Notes: generated by a model not told the origin, from the letters alone. Shown: positions 40,232 to 56,238, counted from the first letter of the stretch. The stretch: 64,000 bases of DNA from Pseudomonas viridiflava (GCF_900582625.1 NZ_UTIQ01000001.1:620001-684000); one strand, 5' to 3'. Numbers and translations are program-made.

Positions 40232-41074
40232 CTACTTCAATGCCGCCGCATGGTGGCGCAAGTGGTCATCAATAAAGCTGGCGATGAAGTAATAGCTGTG
40301 GTCATACCCCGGCTGCATCCGCAGGGTCAGCGGATGGCCCGCCGCCTTGGCTGCTGCTTCCAGTGCCTGAGGTTTAAGTTGCCCTTCGAGAAAATCGTCG
40401 CGGTCGCCTTGGTCCACCAGAATCGGCAGCTTTTCGCTGGCATCAGCGATCAACACGCTGGCGTCCCATTCACGCCAACGCGAACGGTCGGCGCCCAGGT
40501 AGTTGCCTAAGGCCTTCTCGCCCCACGGGCAATTCAGCGGATTGGCAATCGGCGCGAACGCCGACACCGACTGGTAACGCCCCGGATTTTTCAACGCACA
40601 AATCAACGCGCCATGGCCGCCCATGGAGTGGCCGCTGATGCCGCGTTTGTCCGATACCGGGAAGTTGGCTTCGATCAGCTCGGGCAACTCCTGCACCACG
40701 TAGTCATACATCCGATAGTGCCGCGCCCATGGCTCCTGCGTGGCGTTGACGTAAAAACCTGCGCCCAGACCGAAGTCGTAAGCGCCCGCTGCGTCATCCG
40801 GCACACCTTCACCGCGCGGACTGGTATCCGGCGCGACGATGATCAACCCCAGCTCGGCCGCCAGGCGCTGGGCACCGGCTTTCTGCATAAAATTTTCGTC
40901 GGTGCAGGTCAGGCCGCTGAGCCAATACAGCACTGGCAGCTTGGCGCCCTGCTCGGCCTGGGGCGGCAGGTAGACGGCGAACACCATGTCGCAATTAAGC
41001 GAGCTGGAGCGGTGGCGATAACGCTTGTGCCAGCCACCGAACGCTTTGTTGCTGGAAACGATTTCAAGGGTCAT
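40232..41074 (-). CDS. fghA: S-formylglutathione hydrolase
   Basis: 280 aa esterase-D family serine hydrolase, nucleophile S150 in [10 protein letters not shown], conserved [20 protein letters not shown]. It converts S-formylglutathione to formate and glutathione, the second step of formaldehyde detoxification. Starts 19 bp after adhC. Confidence 0.97.
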   Translation of the reverse strand: MTLEIVSSNKAFGGWHKRYRHRSSSLNCDMVFAVYLPPQAEQGAKLPVLYWLSGLTCTDENFMQKAGAQRLAAELGLIIVAPDTSPRGEGVPDDAAGAYDFGLGAGFYVNATQEPWARHYRMYDYVVQELPELIEANFPVSDKRGISGHSMGGHGALICALKNPGRYQSVSAFAPIANPLNCPWGEKALGNYLGADRSRWREWDASVLIADASEKLPILVDQGDRDDFLEGQLKPQALEAAAKAAGHPLTLRMQPGYDHSYYFIASFIDDHLRHHAAALK

Positions 41075-41093
41075 GGGAAAGCCCGCCCTGGGA

Positions 41094-42224
<1,131 letters not shown>

Positions 42225-42343
42225 TTAAACAGTGGCGCAAAGTGTAGTCCACAGTGCTTTCTGTAAATAATCGCGGAATTAGCAAAACATTATTGCCAGT
42301 GAGGGATAATCCCGGCATTAGAGGGCACTGGACGGAGCGCGGA

Positions 42344-43222
42344 ATGAACAGTTGGGATGGGCTGGATGAGTTTGTCGCGGTGGCCGAGTGCGGACAGTTC
42401 ACCGCAGCGGCGCAGCGCTTGGGGCTGTCATCCTCACAAGTTAGCCGGCAAATCGCCCGCCTCGAAGAAAGCCTACAGACGCGCCTTTTCTACCGCAGCA
42501 CCCGGCGCGTCGCACTCACCGAAGCAGGGCAAACGTTTTTGCAGCATTGCCAGCGCCTGCAAGACGGCCGTGAAGAAGCGCTGCGCGCCGTCGGCGATTT
42601 AGGCAGCGAGCCGAAAGGGTTGCTGCGAATGACCTGCGCGGTGGCCTACGGCGAACGTTTTATCGTGCCGCTGGTGACGCAATTTATGAGCCGCCATCCG
42701 CAGCTGAAAGTGGATATAGAACTGAGCAACCGCACCCTCGATATGGTTCAGGACGGCCTCGACCTGGCGATTCGCCTGGGCCGTTTGCAAGACTCGCGGC
42801 TGGTGGCCACGCGCCTGGCGCCGCGCCGCATGTACCTGTGCGCCGCGCCCGGCTATGTGCAGCGTTATGGGCGGCCGCACAGTTTGTCGGAGCTCAACCA
42901 GCACAACTGCCTGATCGGCAGCAGCGACAGTTGGAGCTTTCAACAGGAAGGCCGCGAGGTGTCGCAACGGGTGCACGGCAACTGGCGCTGCAACAGCGGG
43001 CAGGCGGTGCTGGACGCGGCGCTACAAGGGTTGGGGTTGTGCCAGTTGCCGGACTATTACGTGCAGGAGCACTTGAGCAGTGGCGCGCTGGTGTCGCTGC
43101 TGGAAAAGCATCAGGCGCCGAATACGGCGGTGTGGGCGTTGTATCCGCAGCAGCGGCATTTGTCGCCGAAGGTGAGGCAGTTGGTGGATCACTTGAAGGC
43201 GGGGTTGGGGCATTTGGGGTGA
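42344..43222 (+). CDS. gfnR: LysR-type regulator GfnR
   Basis: 292 aa, HTH at the N-terminus (FTAAAQRLGLSSSQVSRQIARLE) and LysR effector domain. Orthologue by position of GfnR, which activates the adhC-fghA formaldehyde pathway in P. aeruginosa. The ATG at 42344 is preceded by GGAGCGCGGA; the 137-bp divergent region up to adhC (42207) should hold its binding sites. Confidence 0.87.
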   Translation: MNSWDGLDEFVAVAECGQFTAAAQRLGLSSSQVSRQIARLEESLQTRLFYRSTRRVALTEAGQTFLQHCQRLQDGREEALRAVGDLGSEPKGLLRMTCAVAYGERFIVPLVTQFMSRHPQLKVDIELSNRTLDMVQDGLDLAIRLGRLQDSRLVATRLAPRRMYLCAAPGYVQRYGRPHSLSELNQHNCLIGSSDSWSFQQEGREVSQRVHGNWRCNSGQAVLDAALQGLGLCQLPDYYVQEHLSSGALVSLLEKHQAPNTAVWALYPQQRHLSPKVRQLVDHLKAGLGHLG

Positions 43223-43234
43223 GCGTTCGAAGAG

Positions 43235-43348
43235 CCCCTCACCCCAACCCTCTCCCGTAAACGGGAGAGGGGGCCGACCGCGTTTTAACCAAAATTGCGA
43301 GTTGGCTTCCCTCTCCCGCTTGCGGGAGAGGGGTTGGGGGTGAGGGGC
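43235..43348. repeat. CCCTCACCCC-type inverted repeat element
   Basis: Outer ends CCCCTCACCCCAACCCTCTC and GAGAGGGGTTGGGGGTGAGG are inverted; inner hairpins CTCCCGTAAACGGGAG and CTCCCGCTTGCGGGAG. Same family as 24340-24444. Its last bases touch the ispD stop codon region. Confidence 0.82.
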
Positions 43349-43350
43349 CG

Positions 43351-44061
43351 TTAGCGCTTATGCGCCCACCGCTGACGCAGCCACTCCAAATCTTCCGGCC
43401 GGGTGACTTTGAGGTTATCCGCCCGCCCTTCAATCAAGCGCGGCGATTGCCCGGCCCATTCGATGGCCGAGGCTTCGTCGGTGACCTGCACGCCGGACAC
43501 CAACGCATCCGCCAGCACGCGGTGCAATGTGCCGAGGCGAAACATTTGCGGCGTGAAGGCCTGCCAGATCACCGAGCGGTCGACCGTCTCGGCCACGCGA
43601 CCATCGGCGCCGGCACGTTTCAAGGTGTCGCGCGCTGGCACGGCCAGCAGGCCGCCGACCGTGTCGTCCGCCAATTCGGCGAGCAACAAGTCCAGGTCGT
43701 AGCGCGACAGGTTCGGCCGGGCCGCGTCGTGCACCAGCACCCAGTCGTTTTCACCGGCGCCCAGTTCGGCCAATCGGATAAGGCCGTTGAGCACCGAGTC
43801 GGCACGCTCGGCGCCGCCATCGGCACGTTGGATGCGTTCGTTGCTGGCGTAGGGCAGTGTCGGCCAATAAGCATCGTCCACCGACACACTCACCACTAAG
43901 CCTCGCAATTGCGGGTGGTCGAGGAAGCAGTCGAGGGTATGTTCGAGAATGGTTTTACCAGCCAGTTGCAGGTACTGCTTGGGCCGATCGGCGAGCATTC
44001 GAGCGCCGACGCCTGCGGCTGGGATCAAAGCCCAGAAGGCAGGCAAAACAGGAGAGGTCAT
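43351..44061 (-). CDS. ispD: 2-C-methyl-D-erythritol 4-phosphate cytidylyltransferase
   Basis: 236 aa MEP-pathway enzyme. Signature IPAAGVGARMLADRPKQYL at the N-terminus and VLVHDAARPNLS in the middle. Its ATG overlaps the ftsB stop by four bases. Confidence 0.97.
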   Translation of the reverse strand: MTSPVLPAFWALIPAAGVGARMLADRPKQYLQLAGKTILEHTLDCFLDHPQLRGLVVSVSVDDAYWPTLPYASNERIQRADGGAERADSVLNGLIRLAELGAGENDWVLVHDAARPNLSRYDLDLLLAELADDTVGGLLAVPARDTLKRAGADGRVAETVDRSVIWQAFTPQMFRLGTLHRVLADALVSGVQVTDEASAIEWAGQSPRLIEGRADNLKVTRPEDLEWLRQRWAHKR

Positions 44062-44336
44062 TCGGTTAGCTGATAGAGGGTTTCGCCCTCTTTGACCATG
44101 CCCAGTTCGTGACGGGCACGTTCTTCCACGGTCTCCATACCCTTCTTCAGCTCCATAACTTCAGCTTCGAGGATACGGTTACGTTCCAGCAGGTTTTCGT
44201 TTTCGCCCTTTTGCTCGGCGATTTGTCGCTGCAAGTCGGTGACCTGCGCAAAGCTGCCCTCGCCCACCCACAGGCGGTACTGCAGGCCTGCCAGCACAAG
44301 GATCAGAACGACGAATAACCAGTAGGGGCTACGCAT
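44058..44336 (-). CDS. ftsB: cell division protein FtsB
   Basis: 92 aa: N-terminal membrane helix (residues 5-22), then a coiled coil with leucine heptads (LQRQIAEQKGENENLLERNR) and the conserved ARHELGMVKEGE end. FtsB joins FtsL and FtsQ in the divisome. Next to ispD and after eno as in other gammaproteobacteria. Confidence 0.96.
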   Translation of the reverse strand: MRSPYWLFVVLILVLAGLQYRLWVGEGSFAQVTDLQRQIAEQKGENENLLERNRILEAEVMELKKGMETVEERARHELGMVKEGETLYQLTE

Positions 44337-44358
44337 GAATCGGGCTTTTTCTCATAAG

Positions 44359-44387
44359 AAAAGGGCAGCTTTCGCTGCCCTTTTTAC
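44359..44387 (-). terminator. eno terminator
   Basis: AAAGGGCAGC-GAAA-GCTGCCCTTTT hairpin on the minus strand, just after eno and before ftsB. Confidence 0.88.
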
Positions 44388-44397
44388 CACCGTCAGC

Positions 44398-45783
<1,386 letters not shown>

Positions 45784-45832
45784 TCACGGGTCAGAGCTCG
45801 CCCGAGCGGCACTTTACCGAAGATTCCTGCGC

Positions 45833-48474
<2,642 letters not shown>

Positions 48475-48491
48475 CTACCGGAACTACCCTT

Positions 48492-49805
48492 TCAGCTCAA
48501 ACGTTGGTCATTCGTCGGTGGCTGCCAGTGCAATCGCAAGCCAGCGTCAGTAGGGGTGCGGAGTGCAGACAGGTTTGCCACCGCCAGAAGCTCGTCGCCG
48601 CGGTACAACAAGGGCAATCGCTTGCGCACAAATGTCGGCATGGCGTGTTCGTTGAGCAGCCGTTTGAGGTCGCGATGCCCCCGGCCTGGCACATTCATTA
48701 CTTCGCCGCCCTGGCGATAACAAACGCGCAACGGACCCTGCGGCGCCTCGCCCTCAATGTGCAGCTCGCCATTGCCGGGCAAGGCCAACGGCTTGTCCGG
48801 ATGAGTCCACTCGGGTGCCGGCTCGGGTGCCGCGAGCCAACTGCCCGCGAGCCACCACAGCCGCCCGCCACTGCGATGCAGCTCGCCATCGGCTAACCGC
48901 CACACCGGCTTCGCATCGCCCGCCGCGTCGCGCAGGTCGTTCCAACCCGCCCAATGCTCGCTGTCGGGCAGCAGCGTCAGCGGCGCGAGCCAATGACGCA
49001 GCGCGTTGCGTTGGCGCTCGAGCGAAAGGCCGAGCAGCGGCTGCAATTCAAGCGACGGCACGTTCAGCCACGGCAGCGGATTGGCGCTTTGCGCAGGGGC
49101 GAGATCGAGCGCGGCCAGGTCATCCAACAGCCCCTGCGCCTCGCGCAAATGCGCAGCGGTGCGGGCCATGGTCTGCGCCGCTTGCGGCCAGTGCACGGCG
49201 AGTTGGGGAAAGACTTGATGACGCAGATGGTTGCGCGCAAAACCGGTGTCGCCATTGCTGGGATCTTCAACCCAGCTCAAGCCATGCTCGAGCGCATACG
49301 CCAACAGGTCGGCGCGCGAGCAATCCAGCAACGGCCGCACGACCACACCGGCCGCCAACGGCCGACTCGGCGGAATGCCCGCCAGCCCGCGCACCCCGGC
49401 GCCGCGCAACAAGCGGAACAGCAGCGTTTCAGCCTGGTCATCACGGTGTTGCGCCGTCAGCAGTACCTCGCCCTGCCCCAATACTTGGGCGAACGCCTGA
49501 TACCGCGCTTCCCGTGCCGCGCGCTCGACACTCGCGCCAGCAGCCACCTGCACGTTCACCACACGCAACGGCACGCCCAGCCCGTCGCACAGCTGTTGGC
49601 AATGCGCCGGCCACGCGTCGGCCGCCGCTTGAAGGCCGTGGTGAATATGAAGGGCAGAGAGAGGTGGCAGGCGCTCGGTGTGCCCGAGCGTAGCCAGAAG
49701 ATGGAGCAACACGGTGGAATCAAGCCCACCGGACAAGGCCACCTGCCAGGCCGGTGCGCTGCGCCAGGGTGCCAGACCCGCTAGCAACCTGGCGTGCAGG
49801 CTCAC
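48492..49805 (-). CDS. tilS: tRNA(Ile)-lysidine synthase
   Basis: 437 aa. PP-loop SGGLDS (residues 25-30) for ATP, ASVERAAREARYQAF and HHGLQ motifs. It converts C34 of tRNA-Ile2 to lysidine. The start is GTG at 49805, immediately adjacent to the last base of the accA stop, so translation is coupled. Confidence 0.96.
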   Translation of the reverse strand: MSLHARLLAGLAPWRSAPAWQVALSGGLDSTVLLHLLATLGHTERLPPLSALHIHHGLQAAADAWPAHCQQLCDGLGVPLRVVNVQVAAGASVERAAREARYQAFAQVLGQGEVLLTAQHRDDQAETLLFRLLRGAGVRGLAGIPPSRPLAAGVVVRPLLDCSRADLLAYALEHGLSWVEDPSNGDTGFARNHLRHQVFPQLAVHWPQAAQTMARTAAHLREAQGLLDDLAALDLAPAQSANPLPWLNVPSLELQPLLGLSLERQRNALRHWLAPLTLLPDSEHWAGWNDLRDAAGDAKPVWRLADGELHRSGGRLWWLAGSWLAAPEPAPEWTHPDKPLALPGNGELHIEGEAPQGPLRVCYRQGGEVMNVPGRGHRDLKRLLNEHAMPTFVRKRLPLLYRGDELLAVANLSALRTPTDAGLRLHWQPPTNDQRLS

Positions 49806-50753
49806 TTAGACGCCGTAGCTCATCAGACGCTCGTAACGGCGGGTCAGCAACCCGTCGATGTCGAACTTCTGCAACGATTGCAGCTGCTCGCTCAGCGCGG
49901 TGCGAATCGATTCAGCGGCAACGGCCGGCGCCGCATGTGCGCCGCCCAGTGGCTCGTCGATGACTTGATCGACAATGCCCAGCCCTCTCAGGCGCTCAGC
50001 CGTGATGCCCATGGCCTCGGCAGCGTCCGGCGCCTTCTCGGCGGTTTTCCACAGAATCGAAGCGCAGCCTTCCGGCGAGATCACCGCGTAGGTGGAGTAC
50101 TGCAGCATGTTCAATTGGTCGCACACGCCGATGGCCAATGCGCCACCGGAACCGCCTTCGCCAATAACGGTGGCGATAATCGGGGTTTTCAGCCGCGCCA
50201 TCACGCGCAGGTTCCAGGCAATTGCCTCACTTTGGCCGCGCTCTTCCGCGTCGATACCAGGATAGGCGCCGGGCGTGTCGATGAAGGTCAGGATCGGCAT
50301 TTTGAAACGCTCAGCCATCTCCATCAGACGGCACGCTTTGCGGTAGCCCTCAGGACGCGGCATACCGAAGTTACGGCGAACCTTCTCACGCACTTCGCGG
50401 CCTTTCTGGTGACCGATGACCATCACCGGCTGGTCATTCAAACGCGCTACGCCGCCAACGATGGCAGGGTCGTCGGAGAAGTGACGGTCGCCGTGCAGCT
50501 CGTCGAACTCGGTGAAGATATGTTCGATGTAGTCGAGCGTATAAGGCCGACGGGGATGGCGGGCCAGCTTAGCGATTTGCCAACTGGTGAGGCTGCCGAA
50601 AATGCTGGCAGTCAGCGTGTTGCTCTTGTCTTGCAGACGGGCAATTTCATCGCTGATGTTCAGCGAGTTGTCGTTACCGACCAGGCGCAGCTCTTCGATC
50701 TTTGCTTGGAGATCGGCAATCGGCTGTTCGAAATCGAGAAAATTCGGGTTCAT
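49806..50753 (-). CDS. accA: acetyl-CoA carboxylase carboxyltransferase subunit alpha
   Basis: 315 aa. [20 protein letters not shown] start, HQKGRE and [19 protein letters not shown] in the catalytic region, and [16 protein letters not shown]. Second half-reaction of malonyl-CoA synthesis. Confidence 0.99.
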   Translation of the reverse strand: MNPNFLDFEQPIADLQAKIEELRLVGNDNSLNISDEIARLQDKSNTLTASIFGSLTSWQIAKLARHPRRPYTLDYIEHIFTEFDELHGDRHFSDDPAIVGGVARLNDQPVMVIGHQKGREVREKVRRNFGMPRPEGYRKACRLMEMAERFKMPILTFIDTPGAYPGIDAEERGQSEAIAWNLRVMARLKTPIIATVIGEGGSGGALAIGVCDQLNMLQYSTYAVISPEGCASILWKTAEKAPDAAEAMGITAERLRGLGIVDQVIDEPLGGAHAAPAVAAESIRTALSEQLQSLQKFDIDGLLTRRYERLMSYGV

Positions 50754-50891
50754 AGTCATCCGTCTTGCGCCTGGCCAGGGGCCGGCGGCTGAGTCCGTTG
50801 AGCGCCTTACCTTACGGGAACAGGCGCATTCAGGTCGAGAGTAAAAATGGCGCTCGGCGCCGCTCGCTTACTAGCGATCAAGTGGCACTTG

Positions 50892-53800
50892 CTAGCGATA
50901 GTGCAAAAAGACGTTGTCGCGCCCGAACTGGTCACGCAATGTTTGAATCAATCCATCAGCCGGGTCGATCCGCCAGCCTTCACCGAACTGCAGCAGCGCC
51001 TTGGCTTCGCTGCCGGTGTAGTCGAGCGTGATAGGGCAACCGCCACGGTGACGCTTGCACAGCTCCGCCAACCAGCGTAGGCGATCACCTTTCAAAGCGT
51101 CGCTTTTCACCCGAACGCGCAGGCTTTCGGCCAGACCCGTGCGCGCGTCTTCCAGGCTCATCACGCGCTTGGCTCGCAGGCGCAGGCCGCCGGAAAAGTC
51201 GTCGTTGCTCACCTCGCCTTCCACCACCACCAACGCATCGGTTTGCAGCAAGGCCTGCGCCGAGTTGAAGGCCTCGGCAAACAGCGAGGCCTCGATGCGC
51301 CCGGAGCGGTCGTCGAGGGTGATAAAGCCCATCTTGTCGCCCTTCTTGTTCTTCATCACCCGCAGGTTAACGATCAAGCCCGCAATGGTCTGACTGTCGC
51401 GAGCGGGTTTCAGATCAATGATTCGTTGACGGGCGAAGCGGCGGATTTCACCTTCGTATTCGTCAATCGGGTGGCCGGTCAGGTACAGGCCGAGGGTTTC
51501 TTTCTCGCCGCGCAGGCGTTCTTTCAGCGACAGCTCTTTGGCCTTCTTGTGCTTGGCATAGACGTCGGCATCGGTATCGGCGAATACGCCGCCAAACAGG
51601 TCGGCGTGGCCGCTGTCATGGCTGCGGGCAGTCTGCTCGGCGGCTTGAATCGCTTCTTCCATCGACGCCAGCAGCACCGCGCGATTGCGGTCGATGTTGG
51701 CTTGGTAGGCTTTGATTTCGTCGTGGAAATACGGACCCAGACGATCCAACGCGCCGCTGCGAATGAGCGCATCAGTGGTGCGTTTGTTGATGCGTTTGAG
51801 ATCGACACGGGCGCAGAAGTCGAACAGATCTTTGAACGGACCGGCTTGGCGCGATTCAACAATCGCCTCCACCGGGCCCTCGCCCACGCCTTTAATGGCG
51901 CCCAGACCGTAGACGATGCGGCCGTCGTCGTTCACGGTGAATTTGAATTCCGAGGTGTTCACATCCGGCGCATCGAGGCGCAGCTTCATGCTGCGGCATT
52001 CCTCGATCAACGTAACCACCTTGTCGGTGTTGTGCATATCCGCCGACAACACCGCCGCCATGAACGGCGACGGGTAATGCGCTTTCAGCCACGCGGTCTG
52101 GTACGAAACCAGACCGTAGGCCGCAGAGTGGGATTTGTTGAAGCCGTAACCGGCGAACTTTTCCACCAGGTCGAAAATGTTGCCGGCCAGGTCGGCGTCG
52201 ATATTGTTGTTCGCGCACCCTTCAATAAAGCCGCCGCGCTGCTTGGCCATTTCCTCGGGCTTTTTCTTACCCATGGCGCGGCGCAGCATGTCCGCCTCGC
52301 CGAGGGTGTAGCCGGCCATGACCTGGGCGATCTGCATCACCTGTTCCTGGTACAGGATGATGCCGTAAGTCGGCGCCAGTACCGGGCGCAAGCCGTCGTA
52401 TTGATAGTCAGGATGCGGATACGCCAACTCGGCGCGACCGTGCTTACGGTTTATGAAGTCATCCACCATGCCGGACTGCAACGGGCCCGGGCGGAACAGG
52501 GCCACCAGTGCGATGAGGTCTTCCAGGCAGTCGGGCTTGAGCTTTTTGATCAGCTCTTTCATGCCGCGCGATTCAAGCTGGAACACGGCGGTGGTTTCCG
52601 CCTTTTGCAGCAAGGCGTAGGTCGGCTTGTCGTCCAGCGGAATGAAGTCGATGTTCAGCGGTTCCAGGCCAGCCTTGGCCTGTTCGCGGTTAATGGTTTT
52701 CAGCGCCCAGTCGATGATGGTCAGGGTGCGCAAGCCGAGGAAGTCGAACTTCACCAGGCCGGCGGCTTCCACGTCGTCTTTGTCGAACTGGGTAACCAGA
52801 CCACCGCCTTCGTCATCGCAATAAATCGCGGCGAAGTCAGTAAGTTTGGTCGGCGCGATAACCACACCACCGGCGTGCTTTCCGACGTTACGCGTGATGC
52901 CTTCAAGCTTCTTGGCCATCTCCCAGATTTCCGCCGCTTCCTCATCGATCTTGAGGAAGTCGCGCAACGCTTCTTCTTGCTCGTAGGCTTTTTCCAAGGT
53001 CATGCCGACCTCGAACGGAATCATCTTTGACAGACGATCAGCCAAGCCATACGACTTGCCCTGCACTCGCGCCACGTCGCGCACCACCGCCTTGGCGGCC
53101 ATGGTACCGAAGGTGATGATCTGGCTAACCGCGTTGCGCCCGTAGGCCTGAGCCACGTATTCGATAACGCGGTCGCGGCCGTCCATGCAGAAGTCGATGT
53201 CGAAGTCGGGCATCGATACCCGTTCCGGGTTCAGGAAGCGTTCGAACAGCAGGTCGTACTGCAGCGGGTCCAGGTCGGTGATCTTTTGCACATAGGCCAC
53301 CAGCGAACCGGCACCTGACCCCCGGCCCGGGCCGACTGGGATGCCGTTGCGTTTGGCCCACTGGATAAAGTCCATCACGATCAGGAAGTAACCGGGGAAG
53401 CCCATCTGGATGATGATATCCAGCTCGAAATTCAGCCGATCGATGTAAACCTGACGCTTCTCTTCATAGTTGGGCGTGGTCTCTTTGGGCCACAGCACAG
53501 CCAGGCGTTCTTCCAGGCCCTCGAACGAGATCTTGCGGAAGAACTCGTCCATGGTCATGCCATCCGGCACGGGGAAGTTCGGCAGGAAGCTTTTGCCCAG
53601 CAGAATTTCGATGTTGCAGCGCTTAGCGATTTCGACGGTGTTTTCCAGCGCCTCGGGAATGTCGCTGAACAGTTCCCACATTTCTTCCGGCGATTTCAGG
53701 TACTGCTGATCGCTGTAAGTGCGCGCACGACGAGGGTCGTCGAGGGCGCGGCCTTCACCGATGCAGACGCGGGTTTCGTGGGCTTCGAAGTCGCCTTGTT

Positions 53801-54413
53801 TGATAAAGCGCACGTCGTTGGTGGCCACCAGCATCGCGTCGCAGCGACCGGCCAGGTCGACGGCCAGGTGCAAATATTCTTCGTCGTTAGTACGGCTGGT
53901 GCGTTGCAGCTCGAGGTAGAAGCGATCCGGGAACACCTCCTGCCATTCGCGCAGGCTGGCTTCGGCTTCCTGGGTGTTGCCGGCGAGCAAACTGAGGCCG
54001 ATCTCGCCCTCTTTCGCACCGGACAAGGCGATCAGTCCTTCCGAGGCTTCTTTCACCCACTCGCGCTCGATGATCACTTCGCCATTGCGCTGGCCTTCGG
54101 TGAAACCGCGCGAGATCAATTCGGTGAGGTTGCGGTAACCCTTGGCGTTCATCACCAGCAGGGTCATGCGGCTCAGCGGGCCGTCTTCGTCTTTGCTGGC
54201 GAGCATCAGGTCGGCGCCGCAAATCGGCTTGATGCCAGCGCCCATGGCCGCTTTATAGAACTTCACCAACGAGCACAGGTTGCGTTGATCGGTCACTGCC
54301 ACGGCCGGCATACCGGCGCTGGCGGCCGCCTTGACCAAGGGCTTGACCCGTACCAGACCATCGACCAGGGAGAACTCGGTATGCAAACGCAGGTGAACAA
54401 AAGTGGCCGGCAT
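50892..54413 (-). CDS. dnaE: DNA polymerase III subunit alpha
   Basis: 1173 aa. N-terminal PHP domain (FVHLRLHTEFSLVDGLVR), polymerase core with PDFDIDFCMDGRDRV acidic motif, beta-binding region and C-terminal OB fold (QTIAGLIVNLRVMKNKKGDK). Complete. Follows rnhB by 75 bp; the hairpin at 54440-54465 contains its likely -10. Confidence 0.99.
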   Translation of the reverse strand: MPATFVHLRLHTEFSLVDGLVRVKPLVKAAASAGMPAVAVTDQRNLCSLVKFYKAAMGAGIKPICGADLMLASKDEDGPLSRMTLLVMNAKGYRNLTELISRGFTEGQRNGEVIIEREWVKEASEGLIALSGAKEGEIGLSLLAGNTQEAEASLREWQEVFPDRFYLELQRTSRTNDEEYLHLAVDLAGRCDAMLVATNDVRFIKQGDFEAHETRVCIGEGRALDDPRRARTYSDQQYLKSPEEMWELFSDIPEALENTVEIAKRCNIEILLGKSFLPNFPVPDGMTMDEFFRKISFEGLEERLAVLWPKETTPNYEEKRQVYIDRLNFELDIIIQMGFPGYFLIVMDFIQWAKRNGIPVGPGRGSGAGSLVAYVQKITDLDPLQYDLLFERFLNPERVSMPDFDIDFCMDGRDRVIEYVAQAYGRNAVSQIITFGTMAAKAVVRDVARVQGKSYGLADRLSKMIPFEVGMTLEKAYEQEEALRDFLKIDEEAAEIWEMAKKLEGITRNVGKHAGGVVIAPTKLTDFAAIYCDDEGGGLVTQFDKDDVEAAGLVKFDFLGLRTLTIIDWALKTINREQAKAGLEPLNIDFIPLDDKPTYALLQKAETTAVFQLESRGMKELIKKLKPDCLEDLIALVALFRPGPLQSGMVDDFINRKHGRAELAYPHPDYQYDGLRPVLAPTYGIILYQEQVMQIAQVMAGYTLGEADMLRRAMGKKKPEEMAKQRGGFIEGCANNNIDADLAGNIFDLVEKFAGYGFNKSHSAAYGLVSYQTAWLKAHYPSPFMAAVLSADMHNTDKVVTLIEECRSMKLRLDAPDVNTSEFKFTVNDDGRIVYGLGAIKGVGEGPVEAIVESRQAGPFKDLFDFCARVDLKRINKRTTDALIRSGALDRLGPYFHDEIKAYQANIDRNRAVLLASMEEAIQAAEQTARSHDSGHADLFGGVFADTDADVYAKHKKAKELSLKERLRGEKETLGLYLTGHPIDEYEGEIRRFARQRIIDLKPARDSQTIAGLIVNLRVMKNKKGDKMGFITLDDRSGRIEASLFAEAFNSAQALLQTDALVVVEGEVSNDDFSGGLRLRAKRVMSLEDARTGLAESLRVRVKSDALKGDRLRWLAELCKRHRGGCPITLDYTGSEAKALLQFGEGWRIDPADGLIQTLRDQFGRDNVFLHYR

Positions 54414-54439
54414 GCTGATCCTATAAAGCGCAAAAACGA

Positions 54440-54465
54440 CAAGGCCCGGATTGTACCGGGCCTTG
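54440..54465 (-). terminator. hairpin with -10 hexamer as its loop (rnhB end / dnaE promoter)
   Basis: CAAGGCCCGG-TACAAT-CCGGGCCTTG on the minus strand: ten-base-pair perfect stem whose six-base loop is exactly TACAAT. GTCGTTTTTG follows, giving weak terminator character for rnhB, while TACAAT lies 37 bp upstream of the dnaE ATG. Confidence 0.55.
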
Positions 54466-54488
54466 GCGCAAACATCAGCTTGCGGTTG

Positions 54489-55103
54489 TTAAAGCTTGAT
54501 TAGCGCTGCCGCTTCAACCAGCACGCGCACCGGCGCGAACGAGCGCCGATGAATCGGCGTCGGGCCCAGGCGCTGCAAGGCTTCCAGATGCACCGGCGTG
54601 GGATAGCCCTTGTGCGTGGCCATGCCATAGCCGGGGTAGATCAGGTCGAGCGCCTGCATCTCCCGGTCGCGACTGACCTTGGCCAGAATGGACGCGGCAG
54701 CAATGGCCGGCACCTGAGCGTCGCCCTGAATCACCGGGGCGCTGGGCACCTTTAGTTTCGGGCAACGGTTGCCGTCGATCAGTGCCAGACGCGGGGTCAC
54801 GCTCAGGCCTTCGACGGCGCGCTGCATCGCCAACATGGTGGCGTGCAAAATATTCAGTTCGTCGATTTCTTCCACTTCAGCGCGGGCGATGCACCAGGCC
54901 AAGGCTTTTTCCTTGATCTCATCGAAGAGCAGTTCGCGCTTGGCTTCGGTGAGCTTCTTTGAATCGTTGAGCCCGAGAATCGGCCGCGTCGGGTCGAGGA
55001 TCACCGCCGCCGTCACCACCGCGCCGCACAGCGGCCCGCGACCGACTTCATCGACGCCGGCAACCAACTCTTCAACCAAGGTGAAATCCAGGCCCATTTG
55101 CAT
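54489..55103 (-). CDS. rnhB: ribonuclease HII
   Basis: 204 aa. Catalytic D18 and E19 in [13 protein letters not shown], further acidic residues in [12 protein letters not shown] and [12 protein letters not shown]. Removes ribonucleotides from DNA. ATG shares a base with the lpxB stop (TGATG). Confidence 0.98.
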   Translation of the reverse strand: MQMGLDFTLVEELVAGVDEVGRGPLCGAVVTAAVILDPTRPILGLNDSKKLTEAKRELLFDEIKEKALAWCIARAEVEEIDELNILHATMLAMQRAVEGLSVTPRLALIDGNRCPKLKVPSAPVIQGDAQVPAIAAASILAKVSRDREMQALDLIYPGYGMATHKGYPTPVHLEALQRLGPTPIHRRSFAPVRVLVEAAALIKL

Positions 55104-56236
55104 CAGCGTGCTCCCGCCAATTCCAGCACCGCTTTGGCAGCCTCGGTGGAGGCGTCGCGGCGCAAGGTGCGGTGAATCTGATCGAAGCCTTCGGTTTGCG
55201 CTTCGCCGCCACTCAACAGCGGCGCCAGGGTATTAGCCAGGGCGTCTGGCGTGGCGTCATCTTGCAGCAACTCGGGCACAAGCAGACGCCCGGCCAATAG
55301 GTTAGGCAGCGACACGTACGGGCTTTTCAGCATGCGCTTGAGAATGCGGTAGGTCATCGGCGCCACGCGGTACGCCACCACCATCGGCCGCTTGTACAGC
55401 AGCGCTTCCAGGGTCGCGGTGCCAGAGGCAATCAGCACCGCGTCGCAGGCCGCCAAGGCGGTGTGGGACTGGCCGTCGAGCAGGGTCACAGGAATATCGT
55501 GGCCTGCCAGTTGCGCTTCAATTTGCGTGCGTCGTTCGGGGCTGGCGCACGGCAACACGAAACGCACGCCAGGGCGCAGCGCGCGCAATCGCACCGCTGC
55601 ATCGAGGAACAGGCCGCCGAGACGCGACACTTCCCCACCGCGGCTGCCCGGCATCAGCGCCACGACCGGCGCGTCATCTGGAAGATTCAGCTCAGCGCGC
55701 GCAGCGGCTCGATCGGCTTCCAGTGGAATGGCATCGGCCAAGGTGTGGCCGACGAAGCGGACCGGCACTTGATGCTCGTCGTAGAACTTCGCCTCGAACG
55801 GAAACAGGGTCAGCATCAGGTCGCAGGCTTCGCGAATTTTCAGCACGCGCTTTTGCCGCCAGGCCCACACAGACGGGCTGACGTAATGCACGGTCTTGAT
55901 GCCGGCGCGGCGCAGTTTGAGCTCGAGGTCGAGGTTGAAATCCGGTGCGTCGATACCGATGAACACGTCCGGTTTGGCGGCAATAAAGGTCTGCACCAGA
56001 CGTTTGCGCCGTGAAAGCAGTTCCGGCAGGCGACCCAGCACTTCCACCAGGCCCATGACCGACAAGCGTTCCATTGGGAAATACGACGTCAACCCTTCGG
56101 CCTGCATGCGCGGGCCGCCAACGCCAATGAACTCGACTTGAGGATGTTGCGCCTTGAGTGCCTGCATCAGGCCGGCGCCGAGAATATCGCCCGAAGCCTC
56201 ACCGGCAACGATGGCGATGCGCACTGGACCCGCCAT
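55103..56236 (-). CDS. lpxB: lipid-A-disaccharide synthase
   Basis: 377 aa GT-B glycosyltransferase. [18 protein letters not shown] at the N-terminus, [22 protein letters not shown]. Joins UDP-diacylglucosamine and lipid X. Two bases separate it from the lpxA stop. Confidence 0.98.
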   Translation of the reverse strand: MAGPVRIAIVAGEASGDILGAGLMQALKAQHPQVEFIGVGGPRMQAEGLTSYFPMERLSVMGLVEVLGRLPELLSRRKRLVQTFIAAKPDVFIGIDAPDFNLDLELKLRRAGIKTVHYVSPSVWAWRQKRVLKIREACDLMLTLFPFEAKFYDEHQVPVRFVGHTLADAIPLEADRAAARAELNLPDDAPVVALMPGSRGGEVSRLGGLFLDAAVRLRALRPGVRFVLPCASPERRTQIEAQLAGHDIPVTLLDGQSHTALAACDAVLIASGTATLEALLYKRPMVVAYRVAPMTYRILKRMLKSPYVSLPNLLAGRLLVPELLQDDATPDALANTLAPLLSGGEAQTEGFDQIHRTLRRDASTEAAKAVLELAGAR

Positions 56237-56238
56237 GA

